In this document: piece by piece, positions 26,336 to 37,040 of the stretch
How the letters are laid out: every line of letters begins with the position of its first letter
Position numbering within the stretch: position 1 is the stretch's first letter
DNA from: Corynebacterium genitalium ATCC 33030
Lineage (GTDB): Bacteria; Actinomycetota; Actinomycetes; Mycobacteriales; Mycobacteriaceae
DNA: 64,000 nt
Assembly: GCF_000143825.1 (NCBI RefSeq)
Contig: NZ_CM000961.1
Span: 1,261,448 to 1,325,447 of the forward strand
Direction of reading: 5' to 3'
Position numbers and translations under genes: made by a program
The notes under the pieces: generated by a model
Seen by the model: the letters and a program-made list of their open reading frames with translations, nothing else
The model's database searches: none
What the model was told of the DNA's origin: nothing

Positions 26336-28432
26336 ATGACCTCTGTTGAGGAAAAGGAAGGCCGCAAGGCCAAGCCGGAATCCCGCCAACCGCAGACGCT
26401 GCCAGAAACCCCCGATGCAGCTGTCGCGGGGAAGCTGAAGGATCTGCTTGACGGCGCATGGGGCGAGCGCAAGGACGACATCCGCGAGCAGCTCAACCGG
26501 GAAGAAGCCCTCCCGATGATCGAAGGCTCGGTTGAGGACATCCGCGCCGCCCTGCTGGAAAAGGTCAAGATGGTGGCTGGCTCCGGCATGATGCAGACCG
26601 CTTTCTCCGAAGCTAACGGCGGCTCCGGCGAGGCCCACGTGGGCATCCTGGGCCTGGACCTGCTGGGTCAGTTCAACGGCTCCCTTGCGATTAAGTCCGG
26701 TGTGCAGTTCGGACTGTGGGGCGGCGCAGTCGACGTCCTGGGCACCGAGCGTCACCGCGAGTACGCGCAAGGTGCTATGGACCTGTCCATGCTCGGCTCC
26801 TACGGCATGACCGAGCGTGGCCACGGCTCCAACGTCCAGGACCTGGAGACCACCGCGACCTATGACCCGGAGACCCAGGAGTTCATCATCCACTCTCCGT
26901 CTCCGTCGGCGACCAAGGTTTACATCGGCAACACCGCCCGCGATGGCCGCTGGTCCGCAGTCTTCGCCCAGCTCTACACCCCGGGCGAGGAAGAGTCCCA
27001 CGGTGTGCACTGCTTCGTTGTGCGCATTCGCGAGGATGACGGCTCCCCGGTCGAGGGCGTCAAGATCGGCGACCACGGCCACAAGGGCGGCCTGCTCGGT
27101 GTTGACAACGGCACCCTGACCTTCGACAACGTCCGCATCCCGCGCGAAGCGCTGCTGAACCAGTTCGGCGATGTCGACGAGGCCGGTAACTACACCTCCC
27201 CGATCGAGTCGAAGAACCGCCGCTTTTTCACCATGCTGGGCACCCTAATCCGCGGCCGTATTGCCGTCGGTGCTGCCGGCGCAGGCGCGACCAAGTCCGC
27301 ACTGGCCATTGCCACGAAATACGCGCACCAGCGCCGCCAGTTCGACTACGGTGACGCCGGCCGTGAAGACAAGCTGATCGACTACCGTGCGCACCGCCGC
27401 CGTCTGATCATCCCGCTGGCCCGCACCTACGCTATCCAGCTGCTGCAGAATCAGCTGACCCAGCGTTACGCGGATCAGACCGCACGTCAGGCATCCGGCG
27501 AGTGGTCCGTGACCGACCCGACCAAGGCGCAGGCCCTGGCATCCCGCGAGATGGAGACCCTGGCTGCAGCGTTCAAGGCCGTCGCGACCGAGCACGCCAC
27601 CGACACCATCCAGGAGTGCCGCGAGGCGTGCGGTGGTGCCGGCTTCATGTCCGAGAACCTGCTGACCACCTTCCGCGCAGACACCGATGTGTACAACACG
27701 TTCGAGGGCGACAACACCGTTCTGCTGCAGCTGGCCGGCAAGAACCTGCTCACCGCGTACACCAGCGAGATGGCTAACCCGTCTGCGATGGACATTGTGA
27801 AGTACGCCGCCACCAACGTGACGGACATCTTCCGCTCCCGCGCTGGCCTGGGTGCCACCGTCCAGTCCGTGGTGGACACGTTCGCGAGCGAAGAAGCATC
27901 GCTTTTCGACGCTGACTACCAGCTCAAGGTGATCCAGCTGCGCGAGCAGCTGGTGATGCGTTCCCTGATCCGCCGCATCCAGGGCGCACGCAAGCTGTCG
28001 CGTGCCGAGGGCGCAAAGGTCATCGACAAGGCCCAGGACCACATGCTCAACGCCGCATGGGCATACATCGAGAACCTGATGGTCCAGGCCATGATCGAAG
28101 CAGAGCGTTCCCTGCCGGTCGGCTCCACCGAGCGTGCCGTATTCGAGCAGGTCCGCCACCTGTTCGTCTTCGACACCATCATCCGCAACGCTGGCTGGTA
28201 CCAGGAGCAAAACGTCATCTCCTCCGGCCGCGTCAAGGCAGCCCGCGCCGCCATCAACGACCTGGTCGACTCGCTTGGCCCCTGGTCTGAGGTTCTCGTG
28301 GACGCTTTCGCAGTCCCGTCCGTCGTGCTCGACCGTCCGATCTTCAAGGACGGCGGCACCGACGCCTCCCGCGACAACCCGGAGGCGTGGACGGTTGGGT
28401 CCAACATCCCGACCACGGCGAAAGAGAACTAG
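26336..28432 (+). CDS. Acyl-CoA oxidase/dehydrogenase family protein
   Basis: This 698-residue flavoprotein is longer than ordinary acyl-CoA dehydrogenases (about 380) and close to acyl-CoA oxidases. SMLGSYGMTERGHGSNV is the FAD/substrate loop. CREACGGAGFMSEN and VYNTFEGDNTVLLQLAGKNL are typical of the ACOX group, with the catalytic glutamate in FEGDN. It should oxidise acyl-CoA to 2-enoyl-CoA; whether electrons go to oxygen or ETF cannot be decided here. M. tuberculosis has fadE5 at this place, which belongs to another branch as far as I recall. The start ATG follows AAAGGA. Confidence 0.88.
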   Translation: MTSVEEKEGRKAKPESRQPQTLPETPDAAVAGKLKDLLDGAWGERKDDIREQLNREEALPMIEGSVEDIRAALLEKVKMVAGSGMMQTAFSEANGGSGEAHVGILGLDLLGQFNGSLAIKSGVQFGLWGGAVDVLGTERHREYAQGAMDLSMLGSYGMTERGHGSNVQDLETTATYDPETQEFIIHSPSPSATKVYIGNTARDGRWSAVFAQLYTPGEEESHGVHCFVVRIREDDGSPVEGVKIGDHGHKGGLLGVDNGTLTFDNVRIPREALLNQFGDVDEAGNYTSPIESKNRRFFTMLGTLIRGRIAVGAAGAGATKSALAIATKYAHQRRQFDYGDAGREDKLIDYRAHRRRLIIPLARTYAIQLLQNQLTQRYADQTARQASGEWSVTDPTKAQALASREMETLAAAFKAVATEHATDTIQECREACGGAGFMSENLLTTFRADTDVYNTFEGDNTVLLQLAGKNLLTAYTSEMANPSAMDIVKYAATNVTDIFRSRAGLGATVQSVVDTFASEEASLFDADYQLKVIQLREQLVMRSLIRRIQGARKLSRAEGAKVIDKAQDHMLNAAWAYIENLMVQAMIEAERSLPVGSTERAVFEQVRHLFVFDTIIRNAGWYQEQNVISSGRVKAARAAINDLVDSLGPWSEVLVDAFAVPSVVLDRPIFKDGGTDASRDNPEAWTVGSNIPTTAKEN

Positions 28433-28460
28433 CTCTACGTAGCTAGTCGCTTAGACGAGC

Positions 28461-28498
28461 AAGGCCTCCCGGATCACATCCGGGAGGCCTTAGCTTTT
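28461..28498. terminator. Terminator between acyl-CoA oxidase and lipA
   Basis: AAGGCCTCCCGGA (28461-28473) and TCCGGGAGGCCTT (28479-28491) form a perfect 13-base stem, followed by AGCTTTT. It closes the thiolase/oxidase unit and may work for both convergent genes. Confidence 0.85.
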
Positions 28499-28516
28499 CG
28501 AGTGCTTCTCAGCTCT

Positions 28517-28607
28517 AGAATACTACTCGCTGTTTTCTGGAATACTGCTCATCTGTAAACCCAGGTCAAAAGCATGCAGTTCCGCCTATATGTCCGAGCA
28601 GTATTCC
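28517..28607. repeat. 91-bp dispersed intergenic repeat, copy B
   Basis: This copy has the same architecture as 665-755: AGAATACTACT (28517) and GGAATACTGCTC (28539), 22 bases apart, central GGTCAAAAGCATGC, and closing CGAGCAGTATTCC (28595-28607). Total length is identical, with no gaps. It lies between the terminator of the lipid-oxidation genes and the 3' end of lipA. Confidence 0.75.
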
Positions 28608-28665
28608 ATCCGGCAGGCAAGGGGGCGGGACGACCTGAATGAGATCCCGGCCCCTGATGTAGCCG

Positions 28666-29760
28666 CTAAGCCGACGGCATAGACAGGCTCGGCATGCCCA
28701 GCGAGACAGACGGGTGGCCAGCAGAGACCACGGGAGTCTCCTGGGACGGGCCGTACTTGTTAAGCAGGGTAGAAGCTTCCTGGCCGGTCGCACCCTGGGA
28801 CGTCTGTGCGAGGTGCTTGAGGTTCTCCGGCAGTTCACGGCCGTGGAACTTCATAGCCTCAACGTAGAGTTTGCCAGCGCGGTAGGAGGAGCGAACGAGC
28901 GGGCCAGACATGACCGCAGCGAAGCCCATCTCGTATGCGGCGTCGCGGTACTCAATGAACTCCTCCGGCTTCACCCACCGCTCAATCGGGTGGAACTGCG
29001 GGCCGGGGCGGAGGTATTGGGTAATCGTGATGATGTCGGTGCCGGCTTCCTGCATGTCCTGCAGTGCCTCGAGCACCTCTTCGCGGGTCTCGCCCATACC
29101 CAGGATGAGGTTCGACTTGGTGATCAGCCCGTAGTCGCGTGCCGCCTGGATGACTTCCAGGGAACGGTCATAACGGAACGCCGGGCGGATGCGCTTGAAG
29201 ATGCGTGGCACCGTCTCCAGGTTGTGCGCGAAGACCTCCGGTTCAGCCTCGAACACCTGCTGGAGCAGGTCGGGCTTACCAGAGAAGTCAGGGGTAAGGT
29301 TCTCCACGCCGGTGTGCGGGTTGAGCTCGTGAATCTTGCGCACGACCTCGGCGTAGAGCCAAGCACCCTCGTCATCCAAGTCATCACGGGTCACGCCGGT
29401 GATGGTGGAGTAGTTCAGCTCCATCTCGCGCACAGACTCGGCGACGCGCAAGGGTTCTTCAGGGTCAAGCGGTTCCGGTTTCGCGGAATTGATCATGCAG
29501 AAATCGCAACGGCGGGAACAGTTCGCACCGCCGATGAGGAAGGTGGCCTCGCGCGATTCCCAGCACTCGTGAATGTTGGGGCAACCGGCCTCCTGGCACA
29601 CGGTGTGCAGCGACGCACCGAACACCTTGCGGCGCATGTCCTCGTACTCCGGACCCGTCTTCACCGCATTGCGGATCCACCGCGGCTTCGACTCGATGGG
29701 GGTTTGAGCGTTTCGCTTTTCGACGCGCCTTAGCTTGCGTCCTTCTTCTGCCACAGTCAC
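28666..29760 (-). CDS. lipA: Lipoyl synthase
   Basis: This 364-residue radical SAM enzyme inserts two sulfurs into octanoylated lipoyl domains. Auxiliary cluster cysteines are Cys55, Cys60 and Cys66 ([14 protein letters not shown]), and the radical SAM cysteines are Cys81, Cys85 and Cys88 (CSRRCDFC). The final RSSYRAGK segment of the family is also present. The GTG at 29760 has TAACCT exactly 7 bases upstream, suggesting a leaderless mRNA separate from lipB, which ends 59 bases upstream. Confidence 0.96.
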   Translation of the reverse strand: MTVAEEGRKLRRVEKRNAQTPIESKPRWIRNAVKTGPEYEDMRRKVFGASLHTVCQEAGCPNIHECWESREATFLIGGANCSRRCDFCMINSAKPEPLDPEEPLRVAESVREMELNYSTITGVTRDDLDDEGAWLYAEVVRKIHELNPHTGVENLTPDFSGKPDLLQQVFEAEPEVFAHNLETVPRIFKRIRPAFRYDRSLEVIQAARDYGLITKSNLILGMGETREEVLEALQDMQEAGTDIITITQYLRPGPQFHPIERWVKPEEFIEYRDAAYEMGFAAVMSGPLVRSSYRAGKLYVEAMKFHGRELPENLKHLAQTSQGATGQEASTLLNKYGPSQETPVVSAGHPSVSLGMPSLSMPSA

Positions 29761-29767
29761 ACCATCC

Positions 29768-29773
29768 AGGTTA
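29768..29773 (-). promoter_or_regulatory. -10 box, leaderless lipA
   Basis: TAACCT on the minus strand lies 7 bases before the GTG at 29760. Confidence 0.45.
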
Positions 29774-29819
29774 GTGCTGCCTTACTAGCGTGTCGAATAT
29801 CTACGATGCGATTGCCCTA

Positions 29820-30557
29820 CTACGGGGTCGGTGCCGCACCAATCGTGTGGTCGGAGACGTGGAGTTCGCCGGAAAGGGCGCGGGAGAGAGCGTCGACAAG
29901 CGTGGGCGTGATGGCATCGGGGGTGATGTCGCGGCCGGTCTCGAGCGACAAGGTGGTCACATCCGCGTCGTTGATGCCGCAGGCGATGATGTGTCCGAAG
30001 TACTCGAGTGTGTTGTTGCAGTTCACTGCCAAGCCGTGCATAGTCACACCGCGCGTGACGCGGATGCCCAGCTGAGCGACTTTGCGGTCGCGGCGGAACG
30101 TGGCCGGGTCGGCCGGGACCCAGACACCGGAGCGGCCCTCGATCCGACCAGCATCGGCAACGCCGAACTCGCGCACAGCGAAGATCATCGCTTCTTCGAT
30201 GCGGCGCACGAAGTCGACCACGTCCACAGGATCGGCGAGCTTGATGATGGGATAGGTCACCAGCTGGCCCTCACCGTGCCAGGTGATGCGCCCGCCACGG
30301 TCGACCTTCACCACGGGCAGGCCGTTGTCAGGGAGGTCTTCCGGCTGGGTGCGCTTGCCGGCGGTATAGGTATTGGGGTGCTGCAGAACCAGCAGGGTAT
30401 CGCCGATCTCGTCGTTCGCGCGCTGGGTAGCGAGGTCCGCCTGCATGTGCCAGGTTTCTTCATAGTCCACAAGGCCGAGATTTCGCACGTCAAGAGGAGA
30501 ATTATCAGCGCGGATCGACTTGTCGGCGGGGAAGAACGGATCGCGGGGAGCAGTCAT
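29820..30557 (-). CDS. lipB: Octanoyl-[acyl-carrier protein]:protein N-octanoyltransferase
   Basis: This 245-residue LipB moves octanoate from ACP to lipoyl domains. The family motifs [19 protein letters not shown], the catalytic lysine Lys159 in RKVAQLGIR and the nucleophile Cys193 in IIACGI are all present. The ATG at 30557 follows a perfect 12-base palindrome. A three-codon frame, ATG AAC CCA TGA, immediately upstream overlaps the lipB start by ATGA. The expected targets, GcvH and the E2 protein, are encoded close by on the same strand. Confidence 0.95.
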   Translation of the reverse strand: MTAPRDPFFPADKSIRADNSPLDVRNLGLVDYEETWHMQADLATQRANDEIGDTLLVLQHPNTYTAGKRTQPEDLPDNGLPVVKVDRGGRITWHGEGQLVTYPIIKLADPVDVVDFVRRIEEAMIFAVREFGVADAGRIEGRSGVWVPADPATFRRDRKVAQLGIRVTRGVTMHGLAVNCNNTLEYFGHIIACGINDADVTTLSLETGRDITPDAITPTLVDALSRALSGELHVSDHTIGAAPTP

Positions 30558-30565
30558 GGGTTCAT

Positions 30566-30577
30566 GGTAGCGCTACC
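30566..30577. promoter_or_regulatory. Palindrome GGTAGCGCTACC before lipB
   Basis: This perfect 12-base palindrome ends 8 bases before the lipB start and covers the start point predicted from GATACT (30583-30588, minus strand). It is a good operator or attenuator candidate. Confidence 0.45.
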
Positions 30578-30661
30578 TTTTTAGTATCGCCCTTCAGCCT
30601 TTTCGGCGTGATCTCACCTGGGGAAACGTCGCGGAGATGGATCAGAAGGCGATACTAAAAA
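30578..30661. repeat. 84-bp element with 14-bp perfect inverted ends
   Basis: TTTTTAGTATCGCC (30578-30591) and GGCGATACTAAAAA (30648-30661) are perfect inverted copies separated by 56 bases. The element fills most of the lipB-gcvH space. The arms include GATACT promoter-like hexamers. It could be a small MITE, a paired operator or a large hairpin that separates the gcv and lip transcripts. Confidence 0.6.
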
Positions 30662-30687
30662 TGTATGAAGCTCCCGCCACCGGCGAA

Positions 30688-31083
30688 TTAGACGCCGTTG
30701 GCGGAAGCGTACTCGTCGGCGGTCATGAGCGGGCCGACCGCGGAAACCTTGACCTCGAAGAGCCACCCCTCGCCGAACGGGTCGTTGTTGATGGCCTCGT
30801 AGTTGTCCTCGATGGACTCGTTCACGGCCGTGACGGTGCCGGTGACGGGGGAGTACAGATCCGAGACCGACTTGGTGGACTCAACCTCACCGCAGGTCTC
30901 ACCGGCGGTGACGGTGTCGCCGACAGCAGGCAGCTCTGCGAAAACGATCTCCCCGAGGCGCTCGGTAGCCACGGAGGTGATGCCGATGCGCACAGTCTGG
31001 CCCTGAATGGCGTCAGCGGCAGCGTTGACCCACTCGTGGTCCTCGGAGTAAGAGAATTCCTGGGGCAGCGTGATGTCGGCCAT
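30688..31083 (-). CDS. gcvH: Glycine cleavage system H protein
   Basis: This 131-residue lipoyl carrier shuttles the aminomethyl group between GcvP and GcvT and electrons to the L protein. The lipoylated residue is Lys71 in EVESTKSVSDLYSP. HEWV near residues 16-19 and GWLFEVK near the end match the family. It starts 2 bases after gcvT ends, so it is the last gene of a gcvPTH operon. Its modifying enzymes LipB and LipA follow on the same strand. Confidence 0.96.
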   Translation of the reverse strand: MADITLPQEFSYSEDHEWVNAAADAIQGQTVRIGITSVATERLGEIVFAELPAVGDTVTAGETCGEVESTKSVSDLYSPVTGTVTAVNESIEDNYEAINNDPFGEGWLFEVKVSAVGPLMTADEYASANGV

Positions 31084-31085
31084 GG

Positions 31086-32174
31086 TTACTTGTCCTTTCG
31101 GGAGTAGAAGGGGGTTTCGCTGACCGTGTAGGCGTAGCGCTTACCCCGGATGTCCACCTCAACCTTAGTGCCTGGCTCGGCGTGATTTGGGTCAATGTGC
31201 GCCAAAGCAACGGGGTGACCCAGCGTGGGGGAGGGCTGGCCCGAAGTAACGGTGCCAATCTGGGTATCGGAGCCGTCAGCGAGGAAAACAGCAGCGCCTT
31301 CGCGGGCTGCGCGTCGTTCCTCCGAGGTCAACCCCGCGATGACGACGGTCGGCTCGCGGCCGGTCAGCGCCTGCTTGCCCACGAAGTCCGCCTCTTTCTT
31401 CGCAAACGCCCGTCCCATCCCAGCTTCCACCGGGGTGATGTCTGCGGTCAGTTCGTGGCCGTAGAGGGGCATGGAGGCCTCGAGGCGCAGGGAGTCGCGG
31501 GCGGCGAGGCCGCACGGGGTGCCTTTGTCGACGACCGCGTCCCATACCTTCTGCGCGTCCTCGCGCATGCAGAACAGCTCAAAGCCGTCTTCGCCTGTGT
31601 AGCCGGTGCGGGCGACGAAGACCTCAACAGGCGAGTCCTCGGACTTCAGGCGCATCCACTCGCCCGAGTAGTAGGCGAGGTCGCCGGGGGTGCCGTCGAT
31701 AAGCGGCTCGAGCACCTCGAGCGCACGCGGACCCTGGACTGCGACCAAGGCGACCGCTTCGGAATCGTTGCGGATCTCCACGTCGAAGTCGCCGACGCGG
31801 GCCTCGAACGCCGCCCAGACTGCGCCGGTGTTGCCGGCGTTGGGCACGACCATGAAGTGATCGTCAGCAAATTTGTACGTGATCAAATCGTCGATGATGC
31901 CGCCATCGTCATTCACGATCATCGAGTACTTCGCCTTGCCCACCTTGAGGGCGGAAAGCGAGCTGATGAGAACGTAGTCGAGGTACGCACCGGCGTCGGG
32001 GCCTTTCACGTCGATCTCGCCCATGTGCGACAGGTCGAAGATCCCCACGTCGTTGCGCACGGCGCGGTGTTCCTCGAGCTCGCTGCCATATTTCAGAGGC
32101 ATGGTCCAGCCACCGAAGTCGGTGAAGGTGGCGTTCAACGCCTCGTGGGCAGAGTGCAGTGGTGTTTGGGGCAT
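31086..32174 (-). CDS. gcvT: Glycine cleavage system T protein (aminomethyltransferase)
   Basis: This 362-residue folate-dependent enzyme has the family N-terminus (TPLHSAHEALNATFTDFGGW, DLSHMGEIDVKGPDA), the central ARTGYTGEDGFELF folate-binding segment and a C-terminal barrel with GTVTSGQPSPTLG. It releases ammonia from the H-protein intermediate and makes methylenetetrahydrofolate. It is tightly packed: 3 bases after gcvP and 2 bases before gcvH. Confidence 0.95.
   Translation of the reverse strand: MPQTPLHSAHEALNATFTDFGGWTMPLKYGSELEEHRAVRNDVGIFDLSHMGEIDVKGPDAGAYLDYVLISSLSALKVGKAKYSMIVNDDGGIIDDLITYKFADDHFMVVPNAGNTGAVWAAFEARVGDFDVEIRNDSEAVALVAVQGPRALEVLEPLIDGTPGDLAYYSGEWMRLKSEDSPVEVFVARTGYTGEDGFELFCMREDAQKVWDAVVDKGTPCGLAARDSLRLEASMPLYGHELTADITPVEAGMGRAFAKKEADFVGKQALTGREPTVVIAGLTSEERRAAREGAAVFLADGSDTQIGTVTSGQPSPTLGHPVALAHIDPNHAEPGTKVEVDIRGKRYAYTVSETPFYSRKDK
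31694..31705 (+). repeat. CGTCGATAAGCR motif, copy 7
   Basis: Inside gcvT on the opposite strand. The gene codons are CTT ATC GAC GGC (Leu-Ile-Asp-Gly). Confidence 0.7.
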
Positions 32175-32177
32175 GAC

Positions 32178-35072
<2,895 letters not shown>

Positions 35073-35132
35073 GGTTCTCCTTTAGTTTCCGGGGTGATTC
35101 AGTTGGTCTCCCACAAGTTTAAGTGAGGGGTT

Positions 35133-36890
35133 TTAGAACTCGTCCACAGCTGCTTCGCCGAACAGCCACGTAACGGCAATCGCGCCGGGGTCGGGCACAT
35201 CGGAGGCGGATTCGCCCAGGTAAGAGGCGCGTCCCTTCTTCGCTGCCATGCCGCGGGTCGACTTCGCGCCCTTGACTGCCGGCTCGAAAACGCGCTCCAG
35301 AACCTCATCGATGGATTCGGCGCTGGTGATGTCGGAGGCGGCCTTGGCGGCGGGAGCCAAAGCGTCGATAAGCGTGTTGTCTCCCTCCTTGGCGCCGCCG
35401 AGCTCCGTGATCGCCTCGACACCGTTGTTCAGGCCCGTCGCCAGCGTCTTCGCAAAGGCTCCCGCGCCCGCGTCGCGCGAGTCCACGCCGGTTTCAGCGA
35501 AGGCGTCGCTCATTTCGCGGAAGAACGTGCCCAGGACCGCGCCTGAGGTGCCGCCGGCACGCACGAGCATGCGGTGGGCGAAGAACTCGAGCGCTTGCTC
35601 GTCGGAGCACTTCAGCGGGGTCGTGATGTCGCCGAAAGCGGCTTCCATGTTCTGGCCGAAGTCGCCGTCGCCGGCAATGCGGTCGAGCTCGGTGAGGTCG
35701 TCGAAAGCGCCAGAGAGGCGGTCGACAAACGCGCTGAGCCACTTGTTCTTCTTGCCGTTGACCGGCTGTTCAAAATCATCCTCCATCGCAGCAAGGGCGA
35801 ACTTCGGGTTGACGGCAGCGGCGGGCCAGGCAGGGGCAGATGTCTCGGCATCGAGCAGCTCCAGCATTTCTCGGTTGACCTTCGTCAACGTCAGCGAGAC
35901 ACCGGCCATGTTCAGAGAAGTCACCAATGAGCCGCGGTAGCCGCGCTTGACCTTGATGCCCTTTTCCTCGAGCTGCTTGCACGCCTCGCCGAAAACGAGG
36001 TCGAGCTCCAGCTCGCTCGTGCCGCCCAGCCCGTTGACCAGAAGAACAACATCGGTGTTCTCCTTGACCGTGACATCGGCCTTGTTGAGGGAAGTGATGA
36101 TCCCGTCGAGCAGTTCCTCAACAAGGTTGGCTGCCGTCGGCTTCTTCACACCCGGTTTTTGCTTGCGGCGCTCAACACCAGGCTCGCCGTGGATGCCCAC
36201 ACCGATCTCGATCTCCTTCTCCTCAAGGTCGAAGGTTTGGCGGTCGCTGGTGGGCAAGTGGCCTGCCTGAAGCGCCACGGCCATGCTGCGGGACTGGTCG
36301 GCGGCCTTCTGCCCCCACTTGACCACATCTTTCAACTCATCACCGCGGGCAGCAGAAGCTCCGGCAATCTTCTCCACGATGATGGTCGCGCCGGTACCGC
36401 GCCGGCCGGGGGAGTGATCGTTGTCGATTTCAGTGGCGACATCGTCCGCCACGATGATCTGGCCAACTTCCCCCTCGACGGTGTTCGCCGCCACGGTGAA
36501 GTTCATGACGTCGCCCGTGTAGTTCTTCACCACATGGACCACACCCTTGCCGCGGTCAGCCCACTCGGTGGCGGCGATGACCTGGACGGCGTTCGGGGAG
36601 GTGAACACCAGACCTGGGCAGGCCGCGTCCAGCATGCCCTCCCCAATGAAACCGGCGTGCATCGGCTCGTGGCCGGAACCGCCGCCGGAAATCACGCCGA
36701 CCTTGCCGCGCTGATTGCTCTCTTCCTGTGTGCGTTTGCGGCCGATGAACCCTTCGCTGTGCCACTCGGCGTCCGGGTGTGCAGCAACCAGGCCACCGAT
36801 CGCCTCCTCGATGAAATCTGCCGCATCGTTTCGGAAGGATTTGAAGGTCTCGGTCTTCTTCTTTTTCGCGCTGTCCTGTGCCTTTGTCAT
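35133..36890 (-). CDS. Dihydroxyacetone kinase family protein (fused DhaK-DhaL)
   Basis: This 585-residue protein has an N-terminal DhaK domain with ISGGGSGHEPMHAGF and the substrate-binding histidine His234 in GIHGEPGVE. The C-terminal DhaL ATP domain carries the DRIAGDGDFGQNM metal/ATP motif and RAGGTSGAVLGTF. The fused form is the ATP-dependent type of the Citrobacter/eukaryotic group. The expected reaction makes dihydroxyacetone phosphate. The N-terminus is Lys-rich. It is probably co-transcribed with gcvPTH, although the metabolic link is unclear. Confidence 0.92.
   Translation of the reverse strand: MTKAQDSAKKKKTETFKSFRNDAADFIEEAIGGLVAAHPDAEWHSEGFIGRKRTQEESNQRGKVGVISGGGSGHEPMHAGFIGEGMLDAACPGLVFTSPNAVQVIAATEWADRGKGVVHVVKNYTGDVMNFTVAANTVEGEVGQIIVADDVATEIDNDHSPGRRGTGATIIVEKIAGASAARGDELKDVVKWGQKAADQSRSMAVALQAGHLPTSDRQTFDLEEKEIEIGVGIHGEPGVERRKQKPGVKKPTAANLVEELLDGIITSLNKADVTVKENTDVVLLVNGLGGTSELELDLVFGEACKQLEEKGIKVKRGYRGSLVTSLNMAGVSLTLTKVNREMLELLDAETSAPAWPAAAVNPKFALAAMEDDFEQPVNGKKNKWLSAFVDRLSGAFDDLTELDRIAGDGDFGQNMEAAFGDITTPLKCSDEQALEFFAHRMLVRAGGTSGAVLGTFFREMSDAFAETGVDSRDAGAGAFAKTLATGLNNGVEAITELGGAKEGDNTLIDALAPAAKAASDITSAESIDEVLERVFEPAVKGAKSTRGMAAKKGRASYLGESASDVPDPGAIAVTWLFGEAAVDEF
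35363..35374 (+). repeat. CGTCGATAAGCR motif, copy 9
   Basis: In the DhaL part of the kinase gene, opposite strand. The gene codons are CTT ATC GAC GCT (Leu-Ile-Asp-Ala). Confidence 0.7.
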
Positions 36891-36987
36891 ACCTCCAGTC
36901 TAGAGGGATCGGCGAGGTGGCGTGCCCGGTTCGCAACCCGCACAGGGGTTGCACATCCGCGGTGTCGATGGGATCTGGGAAAGCTGA

Positions 36988-37017
36988 AACCCGGCCCCAG
37001 CCGAAGCTGGTACCGGG
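36988..37017 (-). terminator. Terminator of the lipoyl E2 gene
   Basis: On the minus strand CCCGG and CCAGC pair with GCTGG and CCGGG around a TTCG tetraloop, followed by TTTC. It begins 24 bases after the E2 stop codon and separates E2 from the kinase-gcv genes. Confidence 0.65.
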
Positions 37018-37040
37018 CTCAGTGCGCGGAGACTGGGGGA

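Noticed and set aside
35073..35132. Glycine riboswitch before gcvP
   Set aside because: The spacer is only 60 bases and lacks the conserved glycine-aptamer core.
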